Below, one piece after another: positions 41,471 to 50,173 of a stretch of 64,000 nt of DNA. Both the position numbers and the translations under genes were made by a program. Source of the stretch: Clostridium magnum DSM 2767. GTDB lineage: Bacteria > Bacillota > Clostridia > Clostridiales > Clostridiaceae. The stretch lies in NCBI RefSeq assembly GCF_001623875.1, contig NZ_LWAE01000005.1, positions 372,001 to 436,000 on the forward strand, in the 5' to 3' direction. Below the pieces are notes generated by a model. It was given only the letters and a program-made list of their open reading frames with translations. It had not been told where the DNA came from and did no database searches. How positions within the stretch are numbered: position 1 is the stretch's first letter; every line of letters starts with the position of its first letter.

Positions 41471-42577
41471 CTATTTTATAGGAACACTATCTGTTATTTG
41501 GAAGTTCATTCTATAGCCTTTAAAAGAAGAATTTGTACCATTTAAATTCTTTATTACAAATAAATAGTATTTTTTACCAAGCTTATACGGTTTATAAGGA
41601 ATAACTTGTACACACTTTTTATCTTCAGATAAAGATAGTGCTGTAGGAATTATAGTTCCGTCACCATCTACTACGTATATTTTTGAACTATTTACATTTT
41701 CCTTTTTAATTTCTTGTTTAAAAGTTAATGTCCATTTTTTATCCTGTGAAACATCCGAATAAGACTCTAATTCTTTAAAATTTTTATCTGTAAAAAGATT
41801 CTTATCCACAGGTAGATTTATTTGACTTAGAGGAAAGGCTGATTTTTCATTATACTTTTCAGGGGTTCCTAGCACATATTGCAGGCTTAAAGTACTGTCT
41901 AGTTTCAAGTTGTTTATCTTATGCTTCCATTCATCAGTATTGCTGGCATAAAAAAGTTGGTATTTCCCAAAAGTATCTTGAATTTCTATAAATACGAAAT
42001 TATTTTTTGAGTTATTCTCAGTGTATATATTTTTTAAAATACCTGAGGTCCAAGAGGCACCTACTATATCAGAATCAGAGCCGTTGCTGCCTAAATAATT
42101 ATAAACCTCTCCAGAAGAGTTTTTTACACTTATTCTAAAGGCCGGTAATTGAGCTTTGATTATAGCATAAGGATATGTTACCATTTGTGGTAATATAGCA
42201 TCATTATCAGGAATTGTTTCTTCTAATAATATATTTGCTCGTCCTTCCACATCCTCTACAGAATTGACTTTAATTTCATAACCACCAGTAGGTTTTTCAC
42301 CTGCCATAACAGCTACATATAAATCACTTGAATTTTTATCAATATAATAAAGGAAACCCTTATTGTCTTTATAAAGATCTATTTCTTTAGTTAAAGCTTT
42401 TGGAGCGTTATCATAAGAAATAGTGTCAAACTTTTGTTTATTATAGACAAAGGATTCTGATTGTTGCATAGCATAAGCCGTGGCTTTAGGTAAAGTTTGA
42501 GCTCTTACTGAAATAGGCATATACATTACTCCTACTGCTAAAGTAATACATATTGATGTTACAACTTTTTTTAGCAT
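41471..42577 (-). CDS. Secreted protein with PrcB-type and SbsA-like Ig domains
   Basis: The 368-residue protein has a signal peptide (VVTSICITLAVGVMYMPI..., cleavage near VRA). A PrcB C-terminal-type domain follows (about 80-120, VAVMAGEKPTGGYEIKV...VEDVEGRANILLEE), then a middle region of unknown fold and a C-terminal SbsA/Big_5-like Ig domain (about 275-368, WTLTFKQEIKKENVNSSKIYVVDGDG). PrcB-type domains occur in secreted proteins of Gram-positives with protein-binding roles. It lies downstream of an ECF sigma factor and its anti-sigma factor and has its own copy of the ECF promoter at 42644-42615, so it is very likely a target of that sigma factor and could act as envelope-stress effector. 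Confidence 0.75.
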   Translation of the reverse strand: MLKKVVTSICITLAVGVMYMPISVRAQTLPKATAYAMQQSESFVYNKQKFDTISYDNAPKALTKEIDLYKDNKGFLYYIDKNSSDLYVAVMAGEKPTGGYEIKVNSVEDVEGRANILLEETIPDNDAILPQMVTYPYAIIKAQLPAFRISVKNSSGEVYNYLGSNGSDSDIVGASWTSGILKNIYTENNSKNNFVFIEIQDTFGKYQLFYASNTDEWKHKINNLKLDSTLSLQYVLGTPEKYNEKSAFPLSQINLPVDKNLFTDKNFKELESYSDVSQDKKWTLTFKQEIKKENVNSSKIYVVDGDGTIIPTALSLSEDKKCVQVIPYKPYKLGKKYYLFVIKNLNGTNSSFKGYRMNFQITDSVPIK

Positions 42578-42614
42578 TTATAAATACCCTCCTTAAAATA
42601 CTGTTTTCATTAAC

Positions 42615-42644
42615 TTAGACGTATAAAACTTGTATTACGCTTCA
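42615..42644 (-). promoter_or_regulatory. ECF-type promoter of the PrcB-domain protein gene
   Basis: On the minus strand: TGAAGC (42644-42639), 17 bp, CGTCTAA (42621-42615). The same -35, spacing and -10 occur upstream of the sigma-factor gene at 44451-44422. The -10 CGTC is typical of ECF sigma factors of the SigW/SigV type. Confidence 0.75.
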
Positions 42645-42683
42645 AAATTTAGCTTAAAATTGTTTTAAAAACATTAGTAGGTA

Positions 42684-43712
42684 TTAATTAATAGATTTAG
42701 CAATATTTATTAAGGAGTTTTCTGGTAAATTGCCACATAAAGAATATTCTATGTTATTCATCATCCAGGTGATTTTTGTAGTTACAATATTGGATTGATC
42801 ATCTTTTGTTGAAGTAACATAAGCTTTGTTATCTTTAATATATATAATTTTGTCTCCCTGTAATTTAGATAAATTTTTGTTTTGCAATATTTCAAAATAA
42901 GTAGTGTTAGAATTATAATTTAATTTTACACATTTTAGTTTATCATCTGGAATAGATATAGCAGTAAGGTTAAAGCCTTCTGGAATACTGGTAGGAAGTA
43001 AAATATCACTTCCAAAATATTTTTCAGCACTTGCCATATTTAAGGACTCTGGTAGAGAAACTGATGCAGTAGGGACCTCAGAACTTAAATACATATCTTT
43101 ATTTTGCTCATTATTCATTTTATTTTGTAAGATATTATCAGAAGATTTGGTAGTATTATTCGTATTTTGAGAAACAACATCTACATTACTATTTGTTGCA
43201 CTAATGTTCGAGTCTTCATTTTGAGGTATTGAAATGTTCTGACTATTATCTGCTCTACTTAGTGAACTATCATTTAAAGCTTCAATAGCTGTATTTGCAT
43301 CTTTAGTTACTACACTAGTATCCGAATTTTTACTGTGTACTGCAGAATTTTCATTTCCTGTGTTAGGCTCATTGTTTAAAGCTACAGATTTAGAGCTATC
43401 TAAATTTTGGGTTTCTGAAATTTTTGTAGGATCTTTAGAATCATTGTTATAAACAGAATTTTTGTATTCATGATTTATTGAATTATTTGCAGAGTTATTG
43501 GCAATAGTTGGCTTATGTAAAAAATAATTATATATTCCAAAAGTAGAGATTAAAAGAGCAGCAGAAACAGTTGAAGCAATTAAGGGACTCATTTTTAAAA
43601 CTCTTTTATCAGTACACTTTTCTAAAGTTTTTCTTTTTAAATCCTCAGTAACATAAATATCTTTAAGAAATGTGTTTGATGTCTCTCTAAAATCTTTCAT
43701 GTTATCTTTCAT
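42684..43712 (-). CDS. Membrane anti-sigma factor with DUF4367-like extracytoplasmic domain
   Basis: The roughly 342-residue protein has a short cytoplasmic N terminus with helices (NMKDFRETSNTFLKDIYVTEDLKRKTLEKC), one membrane helix (about 45-65, LIASTVSAALLISTFGIYNYF), a long Asn/Ser/Thr-rich low-complexity stretch (about 70-210) and a C-terminal DUF4367-type domain (about 220-342, ILLPTSIPEGFNLTAISI...ITWMMNNIEYSLCG). It overlaps the upstream sigma-factor gene by 11 bp, the translational coupling typical of sigma/anti-sigma pairs. I choose ATG 43712; GTG 43727 is possible. The outer domain may sense envelope or cell-wall changes. No zinc-binding ZAS motif is seen. Confidence 0.8.
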   Translation of the reverse strand: MKDNMKDFRETSNTFLKDIYVTEDLKRKTLEKCTDKRVLKMSPLIASTVSAALLISTFGIYNYFLHKPTIANNSANNSINHEYKNSVYNNDSKDPTKISETQNLDSSKSVALNNEPNTGNENSAVHSKNSDTSVVTKDANTAIEALNDSSLSRADNSQNISIPQNEDSNISATNSNVDVVSQNTNNTTKSSDNILQNKMNNEQNKDMYLSSEVPTASVSLPESLNMASAEKYFGSDILLPTSIPEGFNLTAISIPDDKLKCVKLNYNSNTTYFEILQNKNLSKLQGDKIIYIKDNKAYVTSTKDDQSNIVTTKITWMMNNIEYSLCGNLPENSLINIAKSIN

Positions 43713-44217
43713 ATTCAATCTTCCCACCTATATTAGATTTTAATATTGTTCTAGCACGAAAAAGCCGGTTCCGTACAGTTCCTTCCGGTATTTTTAACAT
43801 TTTACTTATATCTACTGTTGATAATTCCTCATAATAATAAAGAATCAGTGGCTCTTTATATTTACTGGGTAAATTCATAACTTCTTTTAACAAATTTTCA
43901 TTTTGAATTCTATTAATCACCTTATTATCTATATTTTCATAACTGTGTAATAATGAATCATTATTAATATCTTTAAACATAAGAACCTTTTTGAACCAAG
44001 AAATCCTTAATATATCTCTACATGTATTCATGGTAATACTTATAATCCAGGTTTTTTCACTGCTATTTTTCTTGAACTTATCAAAATTTTTATAAACCTT
44101 TATAAATACTTCCTGAAAAGCATCTTCTGCTAAATGCTTGTCCTTCAAATATAGGTAAGCAACTCTTAGCACATCATTTCCGTAACTATCCATTAAGCGT
44201 TTTATTTCTTCTTCCAT
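43702..44217 (-). CDS. ECF-type RNA polymerase sigma factor
   Basis: The 171-residue protein has sigma region 2 (NDVLRVAYLYLKDKHLAEDAFQEVFIKVYKNFDKFK) and region 4 (MNLPSKYKEPLILYYYEELSTVDISKMLKIPEGTVRNRLFRARTIL), with the WIISITMNTCRD segment between them, as in SigW/SigV-like extracytoplasmic-function sigma factors. The gene overlaps the anti-sigma gene. An ECF promoter of sequence TGAAGC-N17-CGTCTAA lies about 200 bp upstream at 44451-44422 and an identical architecture precedes the third gene of the locus, so the factor probably drives its own operon and the PrcB-domain gene. Confidence 0.93.
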   Translation of the reverse strand: MEEEIKRLMDSYGNDVLRVAYLYLKDKHLAEDAFQEVFIKVYKNFDKFKKNSSEKTWIISITMNTCRDILRISWFKKVLMFKDINNDSLLHSYENIDNKVINRIQNENLLKEVMNLPSKYKEPLILYYYEELSTVDISKMLKIPEGTVRNRLFRARTILKSNIGGKIEYER

Positions 44218-44421
44218 GTTTTAATAATATCCTTTTTAAAAGATATTTTCCCCTCCATAAAGCAATTCTTAGGCTAAGTATTGCTTAATTATCACTGACA
44301 CATTGTAATATAAAACTAGAAGAAAGTATCTAGATGTATATTATTTTGTGTTTTTTCAAGTTAAGCTACCAGCCGTGAGATAAATATTCATATATAATAA
44401 AGTATAACACTTATTATTAGA

Positions 44422-44451
44422 TTAGACGTATAAAACATTAACTTCGCTTCA
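44422..44451 (-). promoter_or_regulatory. ECF-type autoregulatory promoter of the sigma-factor operon
   Basis: On the minus strand: TGAAGC (44451-44446), 17 bp, CGTCTAA (44428-44422). It matches the promoter at 42644-42615 in both hexamers and spacing. The bases around it (TTTTATA before CGTCTAA) also agree. Confidence 0.75.
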
Positions 44452-44517
44452 TAAAATTTAAAAATATCGGGGAATTTTAAACATATAAAGATATGAAAAG
44501 TAAATAGCCTTATTTTT

Positions 44518-44546
44518 AAGGTCTAGGAGTATTTACCCTAGACCTT
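44518..44546. repeat. Hairpin downstream of the lectin-like gene
   Basis: AAGGTCTAGG (44518-44527) and CCTAGACCTT (44537-44546) form a perfect 10-bp stem with a 9-nt loop, without a T-run in the minus direction. It may end or protect the transcript of the gene at 44630. The 412-bp gap 44218-44629 contains this hairpin and the ECF promoter only. Confidence 0.5.
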
Positions 44547-44629
44547 AGTGATATTAATGTTCTAATAAAATTGAAACTTGAATTAGGTATGAGTTTTTCA
44601 TTAATTACATATATTCTTGTAAACTTTTA

Positions 44630-45628
44630 TTAATCTCTCCAAATATGCCACATTGAATTGTTTCTTCCTCTAGCAAATACGTCAGTTCTATTTCTATTCC
44701 AAGATACTGCAGCTGGGCCAGAGGTTAAATTTCCTCCAAGATTTCTCCAGTTGCTCCAACGAGAGCCGTTCCAGGACATAGTAATCAACCGATTATTCGC
44801 ACCTCTGGCAAATACCTCTAATCTATTAGCAGCTCTAGAAGAAACTCCAGGTTCAGAGGTCAACCTTCCACCAAGGTCTTCCCACCTGCTCCAACGAGAA
44901 CCATTCCACCATAAATGATATAGACGGTTGCCTTCACCACGAGCAAATACATCAATTCTGTTATTTCCCCAAGAAACAGCGTCAGGATCAGAAGTTAACC
45001 TTCCGCCAAGGTTTTCCCATTCACTCCAACGAGAACCATTCCACCATTTATGATAAAGGGCATTATCGGTACCGCGTACAAATGTATCAAGTCTATTAGG
45101 GGCCCATGAAGAAACAGCAGGAGCAGAAGTTAGGACTCCACCAAGGCTTTCCCAATTACTCCAACGAGAACCATTCCAAAATATGTGCCACATAGCGTTA
45201 TCTGTACCTCTTGCAAATACATCAATTCTGTTATTTCCCCAGGAAACAGCAGCAGGAGCAGAGGTTAAAACACCGCCAAGACTTTCCCAGTCGCTCCAGC
45301 GAGAACCATTCCACCACTTATGATAAAGAGCATTGTCAGTACCACGTACAAATGTATCAAGTCTGTTAGGTGCCCATGAGGAAACAGCAGGAGCAGAAGT
45401 TAAAACTCCACCAAGATTTTCCCAACGACTCCATCTGTTAACAAGAGGAGATACTGGCAGTTGTTGGATTCTAGCGCCATCAAAGAGACCGTCTTCATAA
45501 TCTAAGTCAAAATTTTCGAAACTATTGTAATCCTCAAAGCTATCAAAGCCCCTCATTTGATCCTCTAAAACTGGACAAATAGTTTGTGGCATGGAATAAG
45601 GACAATAAAAATATGGATTATTGTACAT
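44630..45628 (-). CDS. DUF346-type six-repeat protein, lectin-like propeller
   Basis: The 332-residue protein has a short N-terminal head (YNNPYFYCPYSMPQTICPV, then an acidic segment), followed by six repeats of 45 residues, each with LTSxPxxxSWxxNRxDxFxRGxxNxxxHxWWNGSRWSxWxxLGG. Such DUF346 repeats fold as beta-propellers related to fungal and bacterial fucose-binding lectins, so carbohydrate binding is likely. There is no signal peptide, and the Tyr/Pro/Cys-rich head recalls spore-coat-type proteins. Surface location in spores is a guess. I choose ATG 45628, which has AAGGAGG 6 nt upstream; a frame to 45673 adds 15 residues. Repeats 1 and 3 are nearly identical at DNA level. Confidence 0.8.
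   Translation of the reverse strand: MYNNPYFYCPYSMPQTICPVLEDQMRGFDSFEDYNSFENFDLDYEDGLFDGARIQQLPVSPLVNRWSRWENLGGVLTSAPAVSSWAPNRLDTFVRGTDNALYHKWWNGSRWSDWESLGGVLTSAPAAVSWGNNRIDVFARGTDNAMWHIFWNGSRWSNWESLGGVLTSAPAVSSWAPNRLDTFVRGTDNALYHKWWNGSRWSEWENLGGRLTSDPDAVSWGNNRIDVFARGEGNRLYHLWWNGSRWSRWEDLGGRLTSEPGVSSRAANRLEVFARGANNRLITMSWNGSRWSNWRNLGGNLTSGPAAVSWNRNRTDVFARGRNNSMWHIWRD
44640..45445 (-). repeat. Six tandem 135-bp coding repeats
   Basis: Repeats encode the 45-residue units of the DUF346-type protein. Alternating units are most alike, with near-identical 270-bp double units in the first four repeats (about 44910-45445). This suggests recent expansion by recombination and probable length variation between strains. 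Confidence 0.75.
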
Positions 45629-45903
45629 TGGAAACCTCCTTGTATTTTTGCTGCGACTAAAAAGTCTCATCAATTATATTTTATTAATAAAGCTAATAAA
45701 ATGTTCCAAAATAAAAAAGATAAAAGGTAAAAACATGGTTTAGCCTAATAAATTAGGATTAATCTAGCAAAAAAGAAGGTAATTTACACTGAATGTAGAA
45801 TAATAAAATTATGTAGATTTAAAGCATATTTTTATTATATGCTTTATTTATAATTGATTATTTTATAAAAATATAAAAAATATGGAAGAAGGGTTATAAA
45901 AAT

Positions 45904-46365
45904 ATGTTGAAACTTCACTGGCTAGAAATCATATTAAGATGTATTCCAGAAATGTTATTAGTGATTTGGGGAATATACGAATTAGCTAAAAAGTCAATTA
46001 ATATAAAAGTTTATATACTTTCCAGTATAATAATGGGGATAGCAACTTTTTTCGTAAGAATGCTACCTATATATTTTGGGTTACATACATTTATTATGGT
46101 TATTTTGATTATATGTGTAATGGCTATTATTGATATACCAATAATAAATGCAATATGTGGTGGTTTTCTTATGACTTCAATACTTTACTTAAGTGAGTAT
46201 TTTAATATTGCAATATTAAATTCATTTAATATTAATATAAGTATTGAATTCTTAAATCCTATTATAAAGTGTATCTTTGGTATTCCATCATTAATTATTA
46301 CATATTTATTCATTATAACAATTCGTTATTTTGTGAAGGTAAAAATAGAAAATATCAGTTATTGA
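45904..46365 (+). CDS. Membrane protein of unknown function upstream of a histidine kinase
   Basis: I do not recognise a family. The 153-residue protein is very hydrophobic, with about five membrane helices (for example LLVIWGIYELAKK, SIIMGIATFFVRMLPIYFG, FIMVILIICVMAIIDIPIINAI, PSLIITYLFIITIRYFV) and few charged residues. RBS AGAAGGG lies upstream. It ends 33 bp before a membrane histidine kinase gene. Small polytopic proteins in this position often act as sensory partners or belong to the same operon, so a role in signal perception is possible but not shown. A hairpin AAAGCATA / TATGCTTT (45821-45845) precedes it. Confidence 0.6.
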   Translation: MLKLHWLEIILRCIPEMLLVIWGIYELAKKSINIKVYILSSIIMGIATFFVRMLPIYFGLHTFIMVILIICVMAIIDIPIINAICGGFLMTSILYLSEYFNIAILNSFNINISIEFLNPIIKCIFGIPSLIITYLFIITIRYFVKVKIENISY

Positions 46366-46398
46366 AAGACTTGCAGTTAACTCCAGGGAGGTTTATTT

Positions 46399-48258
46399 AT
46401 GAGATATGTTACAAATGATAGTGAAAAAGATATATTCGTTATTTTATCTATTATGAAAATTTCTATAATAATGTTTATTATAATTATATATGCCAGTGGG
46501 CAAAACTATAGGGAAATGTTAAAAACACAAAATTTTGGTCAAATTAGTTTAGGGTCATGGGCATTACTCTTTTGCTTTTTAACATTAATCTTCGCCACTT
46601 GGATTATAATTAATTTAAAATTAAAGGTATCAGTAAATTTTAAGAGTTCATGGTTAATTGAAAATACTTTTTTTATACTAATTATCTCTTTGCCCATATA
46701 CTTATTTAATGCATACGATGATGAATATAAGTATTTATTTTTATTATTAATAATATCTTCGGTTATTAAATATGGATTACGATATGGAATTTTAACCTCA
46801 CTTTTTTCTTCTATTTTTGTTCTTGGAGCAGATCTATTATATGCACCAATGGTAAATGGTATTAATGTCCATTTTGAAAAAGATTTAATAATGGTGGGAA
46901 TTTTTATTTTTGTTGCATGGGTACTTGGGTTTTATGTAGAACTAGAGAATGAAAGTAAAAAGAAAAAGGATAATCAACTTCAATTATTAAATACTGAATT
47001 GGAGGAAAAGAGGACAGAGAGACATATTATTGAGGAAACATTATTGAAAAATAAAGTATGTTTTGATATATTGTTTGAAAACTCACAAAATGCCATTCTT
47101 GTTCATTCTCATGGTAAAATTATGTATGGAAATAGGAGTGCAGCTAGATTACTGGGATATGAAGATTCTCTAGAATTAAATGATGAGTCAATTTATAAAC
47201 ATTGTTTGCAAAAGGATATAATGACCACAAGTGAAAAGTATTTAAATATAATTAATAAAAGACTTTCTAAGGTTGTATATGAAGCAAGTATACTCAATTG
47301 TAAGGGAGAGACAATTCAAGTACGCGACACATCTTCTTTTTTCATGTATGATGGTAGGGCTTCTGTGCTGACTTTTTTACTTGATATAACATCAGAAAAA
47401 CAAATAGAAACATTAAAGCATGATGTAGAAAAAAATTTAAGACTATTAAATGAATCTAGAGAATTTAATACGCTTATAACAGAATTTTTCACCAATATAT
47501 CCCATGAGTTTAAAACGCCAGTTAATGTAATTTCTGTTGCTATTCAAACAATGGGTGTGCTTTTGGAAAATTTAAACGTTGGTAATATAGAAAAATGTAA
47601 ATCATATTTAAAAATAATGAAGCAAAATTGTTACAGAATGACCAGATTGATAAACAACCTTATGGATATCACTAAAGTGGATTCTGGATTTATTAAAATT
47701 AATAAAAGTAACGATAATATTGTAAGTGCTATTGAAGATATTACTCAATCCGTAGCATCTTATATAAAGAGCAAGAATATAGAACTCATATTTGATACAA
47801 ATGTTGAAGAAAAGATTATGGCTTTTGACCATGATAAGATAGAACGAGTAATATTAAATTTACTCTCCAATGCATTTAAGTATACAAATTCAAATGGACA
47901 TATATATGTAAATGTAGAGGACAGGAGAGAAAGTGTTATTATTTCAGTAAAAGATGATGGGCAAGGTATTCCTAAAAATATGCTTAAAGTTATATTTGAA
48001 CGCTTAGGACAAGCAAATCGTTCTCTTTCAAGACAATGCGAAGGAACTGGAATAGGATTATATCTTGTTAAATCTTTTATTGAAATACATGGCGGTAAGA
48101 TAAGTGTTGTCAGTGAAGAAGGAAAAGGCAGTGAATTTAAAATAGAATTACCTGCTGAATTGGTTAGTGATGAAAATTATAAAGACAGGACCCTTTATGA
48201 AACAGATGTAGAGAGAATAAACATAGAATTCTCTGATGTATATTCAATATCAATTTAA
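46399..48258 (+). CDS. Membrane sensor histidine kinase with PAS domain
   Basis: The 619-residue protein has about six membrane helices in the first 185 residues, a coiled-coil (NESKKKKDNQLQLLNTELEEK), a PAS domain (about 215-335), HisKA with H369 in NISHEFKTPVNVISV, and HATPase with NLLSNAFKYT, DDGQGIPKNMLKVIFERLGQ and GTGIGLYLVKSFIEIHGGKI. No response regulator gene is adjacent, so it is an orphan kinase. In clostridia such kinases may feed Spo0A, which is an inference. Its last residues (INIEFSDVYSISI) resemble those of the kinase at 59974 (LNIEFSDIYF). It follows an unknown membrane protein by 33 bp. Confidence 0.9.
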   Translation: MRYVTNDSEKDIFVILSIMKISIIMFIIIIYASGQNYREMLKTQNFGQISLGSWALLFCFLTLIFATWIIINLKLKVSVNFKSSWLIENTFFILIISLPIYLFNAYDDEYKYLFLLLIISSVIKYGLRYGILTSLFSSIFVLGADLLYAPMVNGINVHFEKDLIMVGIFIFVAWVLGFYVELENESKKKKDNQLQLLNTELEEKRTERHIIEETLLKNKVCFDILFENSQNAILVHSHGKIMYGNRSAARLLGYEDSLELNDESIYKHCLQKDIMTTSEKYLNIINKRLSKVVYEASILNCKGETIQVRDTSSFFMYDGRASVLTFLLDITSEKQIETLKHDVEKNLRLLNESREFNTLITEFFTNISHEFKTPVNVISVAIQTMGVLLENLNVGNIEKCKSYLKIMKQNCYRMTRLINNLMDITKVDSGFIKINKSNDNIVSAIEDITQSVASYIKSKNIELIFDTNVEEKIMAFDHDKIERVILNLLSNAFKYTNSNGHIYVNVEDRRESVIISVKDDGQGIPKNMLKVIFERLGQANRSLSRQCEGTGIGLYLVKSFIEIHGGKISVVSEEGKGSEFKIELPAELVSDENYKDRTLYETDVERINIEFSDVYSISI

Positions 48259-48284
48259 TACAATACATTAAGGATAATTTAGAA

Positions 48285-48317
48285 GCAGAGATTTTTTGTT
48301 TTACAACCAATCTCTGC
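48285..48317 (+). terminator. Hairpin downstream of the histidine kinase gene
   Basis: GCAGAGATT (48285-48293) and AATCTCTGC (48309-48317) form a perfect 9-bp stem. The T-rich part lies in the loop rather than after the stem, so function as terminator is uncertain. Confidence 0.4.
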
Positions 48318-48396
48318 AAACCATCGAACTTTTTCTGAAGATTTAAAATATAGTTTTCAATTTTTTAACACTTATTATTAGCGTTTTTGTATGAAA

Positions 48397-49233
48397 TTAA
48401 AACATAAAGTATATTGGAAAGTAAGGGTGGGGAAACCTCCACCTTTCTATGCATTTATTTACATCTATTTTTATTGGCGTCCATTTATTATTTACATCTT
48501 TAGTAAACTGATGAATCTCAATATCAGTGCCGTTTGTAAGTTGAAAGAATTGAAATTTATAGTCATGACCATCCTTACCAACTACATAAATATTCTTAAT
48601 ATACCCATTTTGTTCGGTTGGATATCTTTTTTTCAGAAGCTTACACCAATCTCCATAGACTGTATCAACATAAAGCTCAGCATTATGTTTCCATCCGTGA
48701 TAAGCAGCACATAGAAAATCTTCACCTCTTAAGTCTATTTTAGAAATTTTATATTTTCCATTTTCATTTTTTATATCAATAAATCCGTAGTAATATGCGA
48801 AGCTTGTATTTCCATTAAAGGAAGGTTCTATTGCTTCTATTTCAATAAAATACTCATAAGTTCCCTTTGGAGCATTTTCATCAGTTATATTGTTAAGTTT
48901 TATTAGGTTAATGTGTCCTATATCTTTGAAGGAATTAAGATAAGAATTGTAATCTAGCCTATTTTGATATACAGAAGTTAAAAAATTATATGCTATGGGG
49001 TAGGACATTTGGGCAAATCCAATGGTACCGCAGCCTCCTTGTGAAATATTTGCAGCCTCTCTTAATATACTAAAATAATTTATTATTGTGTCTTCAGGAG
49101 ACTTAAATAGCCAATCAGGTAAAACAATTTTATTGTAGTCTTCATTTGAATACTTATCAAAAAACTCATAATCAAAATTTCTATTATTTAATGCTGATAA
49201 AGGTGAAGGTCTGAAATATAGTTCATTATTCAA
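48397..49233 (-). CDS. Hypothetical protein
   Basis: I do not recognise this 278-residue protein. It starts MNNELYFRPSPLSALNNRNFDYEFF, has no signal peptide or membrane helix, and is rich in aromatic residues, with a GGCGTIGFAQMSYPIAYNFL segment near residue 85, IDLRGEDFLCAAYHGWKHNAELYVD near 180 and an aromatic end RFPHPYFPIYFMF. The central part (GTYEYFIEIEAIEP...YYGFIDIKNENGKYKISKIDL) looks like a cystatin/NTF2-type beta sheet. It lies alone on the minus strand between a histidine kinase and the SH3 protein locus. The codon usage is like its neighbours. Confidence 0.65.
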   Translation of the reverse strand: MNNELYFRPSPLSALNNRNFDYEFFDKYSNEDYNKIVLPDWLFKSPEDTIINYFSILREAANISQGGCGTIGFAQMSYPIAYNFLTSVYQNRLDYNSYLNSFKDIGHINLIKLNNITDENAPKGTYEYFIEIEAIEPSFNGNTSFAYYYGFIDIKNENGKYKISKIDLRGEDFLCAAYHGWKHNAELYVDTVYGDWCKLLKKRYPTEQNGYIKNIYVVGKDGHDYKFQFFQLTNGTDIEIHQFTKDVNNKWTPIKIDVNKCIERWRFPHPYFPIYFMF

Positions 49234-49307
49234 TTTAGAAACACTCCATATTAATATTGTTTAATGATATTATATTCTATTTTTAAAATTACTCTACAAC
49301 TTTGAAA

Positions 49308-49339
49308 GAGGAACCTTTCAATTGATAGAAAGGTTCCTC
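49308..49339. terminator. Hairpin terminator, probably bidirectional
   Basis: GAGGAACCTTTC (49308-49319) and GAAAGGTTCCTC (49328-49339) form a perfect 12-bp stem with an 8-nt loop. It lies 11 bp beyond the stop of the minus-strand gene at 49350. Confidence 0.75.
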
Positions 49340-49349
49340 TATTATTATT

Positions 49350-50102
49350 TTATTTATTTATTACAATAGGATATACACTTTCTGCTTTAAGAGAATTTAA
49401 AACTTCATTTGCAGAATAATAATCGTTTTTACCTCTTGGAGAACCATCCGAATATTCTATATTATTATAAAATGGATCATATATTTCAAAATAAGTATTG
49501 TTATCTACTACCTTGTAACCCTTTATAATAACGGTGTAAGTATTACCATCAACAACATGAAAACGTCCAAGCTTTGATTCAGAACTGTTATTATAATTTA
49601 TATATTGAGGATTTAAGTTGACTATAAGTATATTCCCATTTTTAAGTTGTGTTTTCAATGAATCCTCACTTATATCATCACAGGAACTATAGTTTATATT
49701 TGCACTTTTTAAATATGATGTAATAGTGCTGATATTCCAAGCTGTGCCGCTGTTTTCATATGCATCTCGTATATCCGCCACTGATTTATCAGAAGAAGGG
49801 GTTGTCCACTTTATAGCCATAGCCACAGCAGCAGGACCTGAGTTTATACTTGAATATTTTCCTGTATTGTCTTGATTAATATACCAGTCATAGCTTTTTT
49901 CGTTATTCACATATTCTGTTTCAGTTTTACCAAGACCTAAAGAAGCGGATTTTGACTTAATAGTAAAAGGCATAGTGGATGTATACTTTATTTTTATACC
50001 ATCATCACTTTCTATATTGTCTCCAATAATTAATTTGTAGTTTCCTTCATAATCATATCCAGTATCCCACGGAAGAATAGTTACTGAGGAACCATCTATC
50101 AA
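49350..50102 (-). CDS. C39-like peptidase domain protein, downstream half of a frameshifted gene
   Basis: The frame encodes the rest of an SbsA-like Ig module (ILPWDTGYDYEGNYKLIIGDN) followed by a C39-type cysteine-peptidase fold (about residues 65-250: INQDNTGKYSSINSGPAAVAMAIKW, IRDAYENSGTAW, GRFHVVDGNTYTVIIKGYKV, YFEIYDPFY). At the expected catalytic Cys of the D-C-G-P motif there is Ser (N-S-G-P), so the domain may be inactive or a binding module. No signal peptide or proper RBS exists for this half; it starts at a TTG inside the module. One extra A in the run at 50177-50182 would join it to the SH3 protein at 50174-50677 into one secreted protein of about 440 residues. Confidence 0.7.
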   Translation of the reverse strand: MIDGSSVTILPWDTGYDYEGNYKLIIGDNIESDDGIKIKYTSTMPFTIKSKSASLGLGKTETEYVNNEKSYDWYINQDNTGKYSSINSGPAAVAMAIKWTTPSSDKSVADIRDAYENSGTAWNISTITSYLKSANINYSSCDDISEDSLKTQLKNGNILIVNLNPQYINYNNSSESKLGRFHVVDGNTYTVIIKGYKVVDNNTYFEIYDPFYNNIEYSDGSPRGKNDYYSANEVLNSLKAESVYPIVINK

Positions 50103-50173
50103 TATTTTTGTAGAAACAAAATTTCCTTTAGTATCTACAACTTTAAATTCATTTCGATTACTTTCTGTATCTT

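Noticed and set aside
44640..45445. Tandem 135-bp repeats as a possible CRISPR or noncoding satellite
   Set aside because: The repeats are in frame and encode regular 45-residue DUF346 units; there are no unique spacers.
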